This document shows, in pieces, positions 26,918-35,861 of a DNA stretch of 64,000 bases. The position numbers were made by a program, and so were the translations under genes. The stretch is from Rhizobium leguminosarum. GTDB lineage: Bacteria; Pseudomonadota; Alphaproteobacteria; Rhizobiales; Rhizobiaceae. Location: contig NZ_CP016286.1 in assembly GCF_001679785.1 (NCBI RefSeq), positions 3,284,001-3,348,000 on the forward strand, in the 5' to 3' direction. The notes beneath the pieces are model-generated. The model did no database searches. It was not told where the DNA came from and was given only the letters and a program-made list of their open reading frames with translations. How positions within the stretch are numbered: the stretch's first letter is position 1; each line of letters opens with the position of its first letter.

Positions 26918-27468
26918 TTGCCATGCAGTACAGCTTCACCCTGCCAGCCGATTACGACATGTCGATCATCGACCGCCGCATCCGCGACAAGGGACCGTTG
27001 CTCGACGGCTTTCCCAATCTCGGTTTCAAGGCCTATCTCAGAGCGCGCAAAGGTGAATTCGGCAGTCGCGAAAACCTCTACGCGCCCTTCTACCTCTGGC
27101 AGACGCCGGAAGGGGTAAGCGACTTCCTTTGCGGTCCTGGGTTTGAGGCGTTAACAGGCGCCTTCGGCTGGCCGCAGGTCAAAACCTGGATCGTCTGGCA
27201 GGCGGAAATCTCGCCTGATATCGCCGCAGCCAAGTTCGCCACCTGCGATATCCTGCAGACGGAACCCTATGCGCCGCTCATCGATCTCGGCGGGGCCAAC
27301 AGCGCAGAAGCCGATGCCGATATGGCAACAGGCGCGCTCGCCTCCGTCTCCGGCTTCGAACCGACGACATGGACGCGAATACGCTTCAAGCTATGGCGCG
27401 AGGTTCCGGAAATCGGCGAGCATACGCAGACTTATCACGTTGGCCACCTGTCCCTGCCTAGACCCTGA
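26914..27468 (+). CDS. DUF4865 family protein (184 aa)
   Basis: Starts MIAMQYSFTLPADYDMSIID and contains FPNLGFKAYLRARKGEFGSR, YAPFYLWQTPEGVSDFLCGP and KTWIVWQAEI, the conserved layout I associate with DUF4865. No catalytic motif is recognisable. It is translationally coupled (ATGA) to the tautomerase and commonly occurs with LysR/tautomerase genes, suggesting a shared small-molecule pathway. A second Met at 26923 is a possible start. Confidence 0.75.
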   Translation: MIAMQYSFTLPADYDMSIIDRRIRDKGPLLDGFPNLGFKAYLRARKGEFGSRENLYAPFYLWQTPEGVSDFLCGPGFEALTGAFGWPQVKTWIVWQAEISPDIAAAKFATCDILQTEPYAPLIDLGGANSAEADADMATGALASVSGFEPTTWTRIRFKLWREVPEIGEHTQTYHVGHLSLPRP

Positions 27469-27470
27469 GC

Positions 27471-28106
27471 TCAGACGGTTGCCCGGCGATAGAAGGCCAG
27501 TGAGCCGGCAAGCGCCAGCAGCGCGCCGCCGCAGGCCCGCTCCAGCCACATGGCGCCCGAGGTTTTCAGGAAACGCACCGCCTGCGAGCCGAAGAAGGCG
27601 TAGCCGAACATGATGAGGAAATCGAGCGCGGCAAAGACAAGGGCGAGCAGCATATATTGCGTCGCCTGCGGCATGGTTGGATCGATGAACTGCGGCAGGA
27701 AGGCCGAGAAGACCAGGTAGCCCTTCGGATTGGTCGCCGCGACCATGAAGCTCTTCAACCCGATCGAGAGGGATGATGTCGCGCCCGCAGGCGCTCCGGA
27801 CTTCAACGCCGCATCGATCGTGCCCCTGGAGCGTAGCAGCATGATACCGAGAAAGGCGAGATAGGCGGCACCCGCCCATTTCAGCATCGAAAACCAGAAT
27901 TCCGATGCAGCGAGCAGCGCACCAAGCCCGATCGCGACAGCGCCGATCAGCACGAAATCGGACAGCACCGCGCCGATCATGCCAGCAACTGCGCGGCGCA
28001 GACCGTGCCGAGAGCCGTTGGTCAGCGCCAACAGCACCGTTGGCCCCGGCGTCGCGATGCCAACGAAGGAAACGGCCGCAAAAGCCAGAAGTGTGACGAT
28101 ATCCAT
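27471..28106 (-). CDS. LysE/RhtB-family amino-acid exporter (211 aa)
   Basis: A small membrane protein with about six hydrophobic segments and the LysE-family N-terminal signature: MDIVTLLAFAAVSFVGIATP GPTVLLALTNGSRHGLRRAV, followed by GLGALLAASEFWFSMLKWAG and a central LKSFMVAATNPKGYLVFSAF LPQF. Family members export amino acids or their derivatives. Convergent with the DUF4865 gene with only two nt between stops. Substrate not deducible. Confidence 0.93.
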   Translation of the reverse strand: MDIVTLLAFAAVSFVGIATPGPTVLLALTNGSRHGLRRAVAGMIGAVLSDFVLIGAVAIGLGALLAASEFWFSMLKWAGAAYLAFLGIMLLRSRGTIDAALKSGAPAGATSSLSIGLKSFMVAATNPKGYLVFSAFLPQFIDPTMPQATQYMLLALVFAALDFLIMFGYAFFGSQAVRFLKTSGAMWLERACGGALLALAGSLAFYRRATV

Positions 28107-28236
28107 GATGCTCCTCCGAACCCTGCCCTAGGGACCGAAACTTGCACGCGCCGCCACGCTTGGCAATGCCGGTCCGTCAACGAAAAAGTCCGCCGCCTCT
28201 CCTCAGGCAGCGGGCTTCCGAAGGGATGCGATCGGA

Positions 28237-29679
28237 TCAGACGCCGCTCTGGCCGTCGGAGCCGATATAGGCGATGCGGATCATGTTGGTGGCGCCGGGC
28301 GTGCCGAGCGGCACACCGGCCGAGATGATGATGCGGTCACCCGGCTTGCCGAAGCCTTCGTCCGCGACGATCCGGCAGGCGCGGTTGACCATGTCGTCGA
28401 GATCGGTCGCGTCGTGGGTGACGACGCAATGCAGGCCCCAGACGACGGCAAGACGGCGCGCCGTCTTGATGATCGGCGACAGCGCCAGGATCGGCACCTG
28501 CGGACGCTCGCGCGAGGCACGAAGGCCTGTGGTGCCCGACGAGGTGTAACAGACAATCGCCGACAGCTTCAGCGTTTCGGCGATCTGACGGGCGGCCAGC
28601 GAGATCGCATCGGCACCGGTCGCTTCCGGCTGGGCACGCTGGGCATAGATGATACCGGGATAATGCGGCTCGCGCTCGATGGCGGTGGCAATCGACGCCA
28701 TCGTCGTGACGGCTTCGACGGGATAATCGCCCGAGGCCGATTCGGCCGAGAGCATGACGGCATCCGCGCCTTCGAAGACGGCAGTCGCGACGTCGGATAC
28801 TTCGGCGCGTGTCGGCACCGGCGCTGAGATCATCGATTCCAGCATCTGCGTGGCAACGACCACCGGCTTGCCCGAACGGCGGCAGGCACGGATCAGCTGC
28901 TTCTGGATGCCGGGAACCGATTCGAGCGGCATTTCGACGCCGAGATCGCCGCGGGCGACCATCAATGCGTCTGACAGTTCGATGATTTCCTCGATGCGCT
29001 CGAGAGCCTGCGGCTTTTCGATCTTCGACATCAGGCCGACGCGGCCGCGGGCGATCTTGCGCACTTCGGCAAGGTCGTCGGGACGCTGCACGAAGGAAAG
29101 CGCCACCCAGTCGACATCGTCGGTGGCAAGCACGGCGTCGAGATCGGCGCGGTCCTTGTCCGTCAGCGCGCCGACGCCGAGCAGCGTGTCGGGAAGGCTG
29201 ACGCCCTTGCGGTCGGAGATGCGCGTGCCCGAAATAACAGTCGTGACGATGCTCTTGCCGTCGCATTTTTCTGCGCGCAGGGCGAGCTTGCCGTCATCGA
29301 TCAGCAGACGGTGGCCGGGCTGTACCGACTCCAGTATCTCGGGGTGCGGCAGATAGACGCGGTTCTGGTCGCCGAGGGCTTCGTTGTTGTCGAGCGTGAA
29401 AGTCTGGCCGGGCTTCAGATCCACCTTGCCGTCGACGAACTTGCCGACACGCAGTTTCGGTCCCTGCAGGTCGGCGAGAATGCCGATCGGCCGGCCGGAG
29501 CGCGCCTCGACCGAGCGGATGCGCTGGATGAGCATACGCATCATGTCGTGGCTCGCATGGCTCATATTGATGCGGAAGACATCGGCACCAGCCTGGTGCA
29601 GCTTCTCGATCATCGATTCCTCGGAGGAGGCTGGCCCGAGGGTGGCGAGGATTTTAACTTTGCGATTACGCTTCATCAA
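28237..29679 (-). CDS. pyk: Pyruvate kinase (480 aa)
   Basis: Catalyses phosphoenolpyruvate plus ADP to pyruvate plus ATP. Motifs: KVKILATLGPASSEESMIEK, VFRINMSHAS, ILADLQGPKLRVG, LSFVQRPDD, MSKIEKPQAL, VARGDLGVEMPLESVPGIQK (signature with catalytic Lys and metal ligands), ATQMLESMI and RAEVSDVATAVFEGADAVML SAESASGDYP. The C-terminal allosteric domain is present. Its first codon overlaps the stop of the DUF1036 gene (29676-29679), so the two are translationally coupled. Confidence 0.97.
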   Translation of the reverse strand: MMKRNRKVKILATLGPASSEESMIEKLHQAGADVFRINMSHASHDMMRMLIQRIRSVEARSGRPIGILADLQGPKLRVGKFVDGKVDLKPGQTFTLDNNEALGDQNRVYLPHPEILESVQPGHRLLIDDGKLALRAEKCDGKSIVTTVISGTRISDRKGVSLPDTLLGVGALTDKDRADLDAVLATDDVDWVALSFVQRPDDLAEVRKIARGRVGLMSKIEKPQALERIEEIIELSDALMVARGDLGVEMPLESVPGIQKQLIRACRRSGKPVVVATQMLESMISAPVPTRAEVSDVATAVFEGADAVMLSAESASGDYPVEAVTTMASIATAIEREPHYPGIIYAQRAQPEATGADAISLAARQIAETLKLSAIVCYTSSGTTGLRASRERPQVPILALSPIIKTARRLAVVWGLHCVVTHDATDLDDMVNRACRIVADEGFGKPGDRIIISAGVPLGTPGATNMIRIAYIGSDGQSGV

Positions 29680-30161
29680 TTCTGGCTTTCTTGCGTCCCT
29701 GGGGTGTCGGAGAGTTGAACCATCCAGCTACCCTGGCGGCCCGTATCATATTCCTTGAATCCCATCTTCTGGTAACCGCGGGCATAACAATCCTGCACAC
29801 CCGAGATCTTGAATTCATTTTCCGCCACGCACATCTGCACGTCACCCGTCCATCGTCCTCCCCGGGCGGCGTCCTCTGCGTAGAGGTAATAATAACGCGA
29901 CTGCAATTCTCCCTCGATCAGCGTGGCGCAGGTCGTTGCCGGCACCTGCCACCAGCCCTCCGTCACCCAGCCATCCTTGGCCCGGTATCCGATCGCAACG
30001 CCGACGAGATTCTGTGTTCCGTTGCAGACGCGAAAATCGGCGCGTGCGGCATCTGCGATGAAAAACGGCATGGCGGCTGCAAGAGCGAACAGAGCGAAAC
30101 GGACCAGCGGTCCGGACCGCGTGAGGAAACTTGGCGCGGCTTGGATCAACACGGCTCCCAA
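29676..30161 (-). CDS. Exported DUF1036 protein (161 aa)
   Basis: A signal peptide (FALFALAAAMPFFIADAARA) is followed by DUF1036: DFRVCNGTQNLVGVAIGYRA, WVTEGWWQVPATTCATLIEG and RYYYLYAEDAARGGRWTGDV. Two or more Cys (VCN, TTCATL, MCVAEN, DCYARG) probably form disulfides. This places it in the periplasm. The function is unknown; it immediately precedes and overlaps pyk, an arrangement seen in rhizobia. Confidence 0.85.
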   Translation of the reverse strand: MGAVLIQAAPSFLTRSGPLVRFALFALAAAMPFFIADAARADFRVCNGTQNLVGVAIGYRAKDGWVTEGWWQVPATTCATLIEGELQSRYYYLYAEDAARGGRWTGDVQMCVAENEFKISGVQDCYARGYQKMGFKEYDTGRQGSWMVQLSDTPGTQESQN

Positions 30162-30341
30162 ATAGCTCCACGGTTATTCGTATCCGTGTCTTCTTGCGCC
30201 GCCGTCAAGCGAAAGTCAACGCAATGCTAATCGATTATATTTCCTTTCATAACCACCGTCGAGGGTCCGACTCAACCTCTCCCCACCCTGCCGCGCTTGA
30301 ACCTGCCGCAGGTGCATGCGATCACTGCGCCCGACGGCGCA

Positions 30342-31151
30342 ATGACGAACTGCAATTCCCTGATGGACGACTTCCAATCCTTCGAAATCCTATCCGGCAA
30401 ACATGACAAAGGCATGGTGATCCTCGCAGATCACGCGATGAACCGCCTTCCCGCGCGATATGGCCGGCTCGGACTGCCCGAGGCGGCCTTCGCCCGCCAC
30501 ATCGCCTATGACATCGGCATCGAGGGCCTGACGCGGCAGCTTTCGGAAAAACTCGGCGTTCCTGCCGTGCTCGGCGGCTTTTCGCGTCTGCTGATCGATC
30601 CGAATCGCGGTGAAGACGATCCGACACTGATCATGAAGATCTCCGACGGCGCCGTCATATCAGGCAATCATCCGATCACGCCGCAGGAATGGAACTACCG
30701 CATCGAAACCTTCCATCGCCCCTATCACGACGCTGTCGCCGCAACGATCGACAGCGTGGCGAATGCCACCGGCAGGGCACCGCTGGTGCTGTCACTGCAC
30801 TCCTTCACGCCGGCCTGGAAAGGCATTCCCCGTCCCTGGCACGCTGCCGTGCTCTGGGATAGCGACCATCGCGCCGTCGGCCCGTTGCTCGACATGCTGC
30901 GCGCCGATCCCGATCTTACCGTTGGCGACAATGAACCCTATGACGGCGCGCTGAAGGGCGATACCATGTACCGCCATTGCATGATCACCGGCATTCCGCA
31001 TGCGCTGCTCGAGGTGCGCCAGGACCTGATTGCAGGCGAGGCCGGCATTTTGGCATGGGCCGAACGCCTGTCGCCGATCTTTGCGGCGATGAATGCCGAT
31101 CCCGCTTTGCACGGATACGACGTCCACCTGTCACGCACCGGCCCCTATTGA
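30342..31151 (+). CDS. N-formylglutamate amidohydrolase family protein (about 269 aa)
   Basis: Conserved blocks of this metallo-hydrolase family are visible: ILADHAMNRLP, FSRLLIDPNRGEDDPTLIMK, the HRPYHD-like ETFHRPYHDAV, VLSLHSFTP, DNEPYDG and a C-terminal LLEVRQDLI. The family removes formate from N-formylglutamate, for example in histidine degradation, but many members act on other N-acyl or formyl substrates. The start could be 30297, 30342 or 30363 (MDDFQSF); none has a clear ribosome-binding site. It is 15 nt upstream of DUF1244. Confidence 0.88.
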   Translation: MTNCNSLMDDFQSFEILSGKHDKGMVILADHAMNRLPARYGRLGLPEAAFARHIAYDIGIEGLTRQLSEKLGVPAVLGGFSRLLIDPNRGEDDPTLIMKISDGAVISGNHPITPQEWNYRIETFHRPYHDAVAATIDSVANATGRAPLVLSLHSFTPAWKGIPRPWHAAVLWDSDHRAVGPLLDMLRADPDLTVGDNEPYDGALKGDTMYRHCMITGIPHALLEVRQDLIAGEAGILAWAERLSPIFAAMNADPALHGYDVHLSRTGPY

Positions 31152-31166
31152 AAGAAAGGAAGCAAG

Positions 31167-31472
31167 ATGACCGCGCTCAGCAAGGAACAACGGACCGAAT
31201 TCGAAGCCGCCGCCTTCCGCCGCCTCGTCGCACATCTTCGCGAACGCAGCGACGTTCAGAACATCGATCTGATGAATCTGGCCGGCTTCTGCCGCAACTG
31301 CCTGTCGAATTGGTATCGCGAAGCCGCCGAGGCCGAAGGTGTCCCGGTTACCAGGGACGAATCGCGCGAAGTTGTCTATGGCATGTCCTATGAGGACTGG
31401 AAGAATCTTCACCAGAACGAGGCCTCGCCTGTGCAAAAGGCTGCTTTTGAACTGAACAACCCACACAAATAG
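31167..31472 (+). CDS. DUF1244 family protein (101 aa)
   Basis: MTALSKEQRTEFEAAAFRRL, VAHLRERSDVQNIDLMNLAG, FCRNCLSNWYREAAEAEGVP and REVVYGMSYEDWKNLHQNEA. The Cys pair in FCRNCLSNWY is conserved in DUF1244. Members are small cytosolic helical proteins of unknown function in alpha- and gammaproteobacteria. AAAGGAAG at 31154-31161 is a good ribosome-binding site, and it is 15 nt after the amidohydrolase, implying co-transcription. Confidence 0.9.
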   Translation: MTALSKEQRTEFEAAAFRRLVAHLRERSDVQNIDLMNLAGFCRNCLSNWYREAAEAEGVPVTRDESREVVYGMSYEDWKNLHQNEASPVQKAAFELNNPHK

Positions 31473-31499
31473 CTTGGCTGGCCGCGAACAGGCTTGACC

Positions 31500-31523
31500 G
31501 TGACGCCGCTTCGCGGCAGTCAC
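31500..31523 (+). other. Hairpin upstream of gapR
   Basis: GTGACGCCGC-TTC-GCGGC-A-GTCAC: ten base pairs with a single bulged A. It lies between DUF1244 and gapR, about 40 nt before the gapR start, and has no T-run, so it is more likely an mRNA-processing or stability element than a terminator. Confidence 0.45.
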
Positions 31524-31563
31524 TGGCATCCAAAATTGATCACCGAAAAACCAGGAGAACACG

Positions 31564-31827
31564 ATGTCTGATGCTCATGGCGTCGCCCGCGATCAGCTTC
31601 GCGCTTTCATCGAGCGCATTGAACGGCTGGAAGAAGAAAAGAAGACCATCGCCGACGACATCAAGGACGTCTATGGCGAGGCCAAGGGAATGGGCTTCGA
31701 TACCAAGATCCTGAAGAAGGTCGTGGCGCTGCGCAAGAAGGACGAGCAGGAGCGCATGGAAGAGGAAGCAATCCTCGACACCTACCTGCTCGCGCTCGGC
31801 ATGATCGAGTCGCCACCGGAAGGCTGA
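31564..31827 (+). CDS. gapR: GapR-family (DUF2312) nucleoid-associated protein (87 aa)
   Basis: [60 protein letters not shown] and [24 protein letters not shown] sequence match DUF2312. The Caulobacter member, GapR, is a DNA-encircling coiled-coil protein that binds overtwisted AT-rich DNA and supports replication. The long first helix and basic middle fit. AGGAG is seven nt upstream. A strong hairpin (31500-31523) precedes it and a terminator follows. Confidence 0.9.
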   Translation: MSDAHGVARDQLRAFIERIERLEEEKKTIADDIKDVYGEAKGMGFDTKILKKVVALRKKDEQERMEEEAILDTYLLALGMIESPPEG

Positions 31828-31850
31828 TCCGCCGACATCGCCGATATCGC

Positions 31851-31883
31851 AAGCCGCCGGACCCTTCCGGCGGCTTTTCTTTC
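31851..31883 (+). terminator. Intrinsic terminator of the gapR transcript
   Basis: AAGCCGCCGGA-CCCT-TCCGGCGGCTT is a perfect 11-bp stem followed by TTCTTTC. It starts 24 nt after the gapR stop. Confidence 0.9.
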
Positions 31884-31930
31884 GCGAGCAAGGCGAACAG
31901 CCATCTCGCTCCATCGAAACAGCAAAAAGA

Positions 31931-31956
31931 AAACCGCCGGATTGCTCCGGCGGTTT
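31931..31956 (-). terminator. Intrinsic terminator of the DUF882 gene
   Basis: AAACCGCCGGA-TTGC-TCCGGCGGTTT is a perfect 11-bp stem. On the minus strand it is followed by TCTTTTTGCT, so it ends transcription of the gene whose stop is at 31980. Confidence 0.85.
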
Positions 31957-31979
31957 TCAATATTCCATAATCGGCATGA

Positions 31980-33824
31980 TTAGTTGTTGAACTTGCGCAC
32001 TTCCATGAAGTTCACAGCCGTGCCGCTGAAGCGGGCCGGGTCGACCGAAGCGGTCTTAACGTTGAAGCCCTCGGCATAGACGGCGATCGGCTGGGCACGC
32101 ATCGTCTGGCTGACGAACCGCGGCGCCTTGACCTGCTTGGAGGCCATTTCGAGGCGGGCATTGGTGAGCGCCCACTGCGAGATCATCTTTTCCGTCAGCT
32201 TCGGTTCGGTGCGCACCGTCGTACGGCTGGCACCCGCTGCCGCGGCTTCCTTATGCGTCGGGCGACCACCCTTGGCGGGAAGCCCCTGCGCCACGGCGCT
32301 TTCGACAGCCGGTTCGTCGAAGCCGTCGCCAAAGCTTGCCGATTTGGTCATCGGCGCCAATGCGGCGAGTTCGAGCGGCGGCTTTGCGGCAGGCGCCTTT
32401 TGCGTCATCGCGGCTTTGATCGCCTGCTCGACCGTCTGCGGCGGCGCATTCGACGCGATCTGGCTTTTCCCCTCGTTTCGCTGCTGGTCGAGCGCATCGG
32501 CAAGGGCAGGAGACAGCGCGTCCTGATCGGCTTCGTCGGCCTCTGCTTCCGGATCGGCATCGGCCGCGGCAAGAAGGTTCTCGGCAACGGCGGGGCGTTC
32601 GATCGGCGTCGGAACCGGCAGTGCATTCGCGCCTGTCAACATGGGATCGGCCAATGCAACCTCTGCGTCGCCAGGGGCGCGGCGCTGACCGAGAAGCGAG
32701 GGAACCGGAATACTGTATGCGCTGAGATCGGCGAACTGCTGCGGCTGGGCCTGATCGGCCGGAAGGGCCGCAGCAAGAGCCTGCTGTGCGGCATTACCCG
32801 AAGGCGGGGCTACGAGCGCGTTCGCCACTTCGCTGCTCGTCGGCTGATTGCTGAATGCCGGGCGAACCTGCGGCACCGGCGCGTTCAGATCGGCGACTTC
32901 GGTCTGCTGCGGCTCGGCAGGAGCGGGCTCGGCCTTCGGCAGCGTCGCCTTGGCAACGGCGACAGGCGTGGAATCGTCCGACTCGTCTTCCTGCTCGTCC
33001 GCTCCGCCGCCAAAGAGCGCGGCAAACAGCGTCTTGTGCTTCGGCGCCGCCGATTCGGAAGCGCTGGCGATCTGGATCTGCGGGCCACTGCCGCGGCGCT
33101 TATAGTCGGCCATCGCCTGCTGGTAGCCCGGCAGCGGCTTGCCGTCAGCCGGAATATGGATGGTGTTGCCGTTGGGGAAAAGCCTGACGAGTTCGTCGCG
33201 GCTCATCCGCGGCCAGGCGCGAACGCCGCCGACATCCATGTGCACGAAGGGCGAGCCCGATTTCGGATAGAAGCCGACGCCGCCGACCTGCATCTTCATG
33301 CCGATGGCGCGCAGCGTCGCGAGTTTGACGTCAGGAATGAAGAAATCCATCGCCTTGCCGAGCATATGCTGGCTCTTTTCGGCGACGCCGGATTTGCGCG
33401 AGCGGCCGCGCAGCATCTCGTTGGTCCCCGGCGAACGGAAACCGCAGACGACGTTGATGTAATCCCTCGAACCGCTCTGGCGATAGACTTCCCAGATCAG
33501 GTCGAACAGGCGCGGGTCCATCTTCGTCGGCTGGTTCTTGCGCCAGTCGCGCAGGAAGCGGTTCAGCTGCTCCAGACCCTTGGGGTCGAACTTGCCGTTC
33601 CGCTTGTAGGTGATGACGGCTTTTTCACCGGTATGAATGAAATAAAGCTTGAGGCTGCGGGTGTCGCCCGCTGCCTGCGAAGGCGTACCAACGAATACCG
33701 GTGAGGAAACCGCGAGCGCAAGAAGGGCGGCCGCTACCGTCCTTATTGCCTTTCCGCAAATGTCGGCGCACAACAAACGCCAGCTCAAGCGCGAAGGCTT
33801 GGAATTCCCATTCAGATTCGGCAA
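31980..33824 (-). CDS. DUF882 / peptidase-M15-like cell-wall protein with long C-terminal extension (614 aa)
   Basis: After a signal peptide (TVAAALLALAVSSPVFVG, cleavage near SQA) comes the DUF882/YcbK domain at about 55-230: INVVCGFRSPGTNEMLRGRS, SQHMLGKAMDFFIP and SPFVHMDVGGVRAWPR. These supply the His, Asp and His of an M15-type zinc site, as in murein D,D-/L,D-endopeptidases. About 380 residues of low-complexity Ala/Pro/Glu-rich sequence follow. Start is TTG 33824 (GGGGA upstream); the exact start is uncertain. Probably a periplasmic peptidoglycan hydrolase. Confidence 0.85.
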   Translation of the reverse strand: MPNLNGNSKPSRLSWRLLCADICGKAIRTVAAALLALAVSSPVFVGTPSQAAGDTRSLKLYFIHTGEKAVITYKRNGKFDPKGLEQLNRFLRDWRKNQPTKMDPRLFDLIWEVYRQSGSRDYINVVCGFRSPGTNEMLRGRSRKSGVAEKSQHMLGKAMDFFIPDVKLATLRAIGMKMQVGGVGFYPKSGSPFVHMDVGGVRAWPRMSRDELVRLFPNGNTIHIPADGKPLPGYQQAMADYKRRGSGPQIQIASASESAAPKHKTLFAALFGGGADEQEDESDDSTPVAVAKATLPKAEPAPAEPQQTEVADLNAPVPQVRPAFSNQPTSSEVANALVAPPSGNAAQQALAAALPADQAQPQQFADLSAYSIPVPSLLGQRRAPGDAEVALADPMLTGANALPVPTPIERPAVAENLLAAADADPEAEADEADQDALSPALADALDQQRNEGKSQIASNAPPQTVEQAIKAAMTQKAPAAKPPLELAALAPMTKSASFGDGFDEPAVESAVAQGLPAKGGRPTHKEAAAAGASRTTVRTEPKLTEKMISQWALTNARLEMASKQVKAPRFVSQTMRAQPIAVYAEGFNVKTASVDPARFSGTAVNFMEVRKFNN

Positions 33825-34002
33825 CTCGATCCCCGTCAGACAGACAATGTCCCGTACTGTCTCAGATGACTGTCAAATGCGGTCACACGATGGCAAAAAT
33901 GCCACACATGATCAACCTTTTCTTTACATAGTGAACGCGCCACTAACAAGTGGTTTATGACTAGTAACAAAACGTGGTTGCCTTAATCTTAATGAAAAGC
34001 GC

Positions 34003-35550
<1,548 letters not shown>

Positions 35551-35861
35551 TGTCGCCTCACTTCATGCGAAACCATAAAGCGCACTCTGACAGCAAGGCT
35601 TGAACATCCAGTTTTGAGAAACAATTGCATTTTAACGATTGCAACGGGTCGTTTTCGTGCCGAAGCGAGGCCCTTGATGCGCCGAAAACCCCTTGATGCC
35701 GGGCCTTCGCGCGCTTACAGCGCCGCGCCTCTTTTCAGACGCGCAAAGGAAGCTGTAACACTTTGAATCGACGCATCGCGCTTTCCGAAAATCGATTCCG
35801 ATTTTCGGAACGATGCGGTAGACAATCAGACCTGTTATGAAAGTGGAGAGGAATTGCGCCC
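35551..35861. other. Intergenic region with repeat copy C
   Basis: This 311-nt stretch between the divergent sigma54 regulator and pepF holds no gene. It contains repeat copy C and otherwise AT-richer sequence near 35600-35640, where the regulator's promoter may lie. GGAGAGGA at 35844-35851 is the pepF ribosome-binding site. Confidence 0.6.
35716..35808 (+). repeat. Dispersed palindromic repeat, copy C
   Basis: TACAGCGCCGCGCCTCTTTT, CAGACGCGCAAAGGAAGCTG and TAACACTTTGAATCGACGCA are followed by a near-perfect palindrome CCGAAAATCGATTCCGATTTTCGG-like segment at 35785-35808. It aligns with copy A over the first module and with copy D (inverted) over its whole length. Confidence 0.75.

Noticed and set aside
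32253..33704. 483-codon frame opposite the DUF882 gene, and 15641-17146 opposite purE/purK
   Set aside because: No family resemblance, low-complexity Arg/Gly-rich translation, and the opposite strand carries recognised genes.
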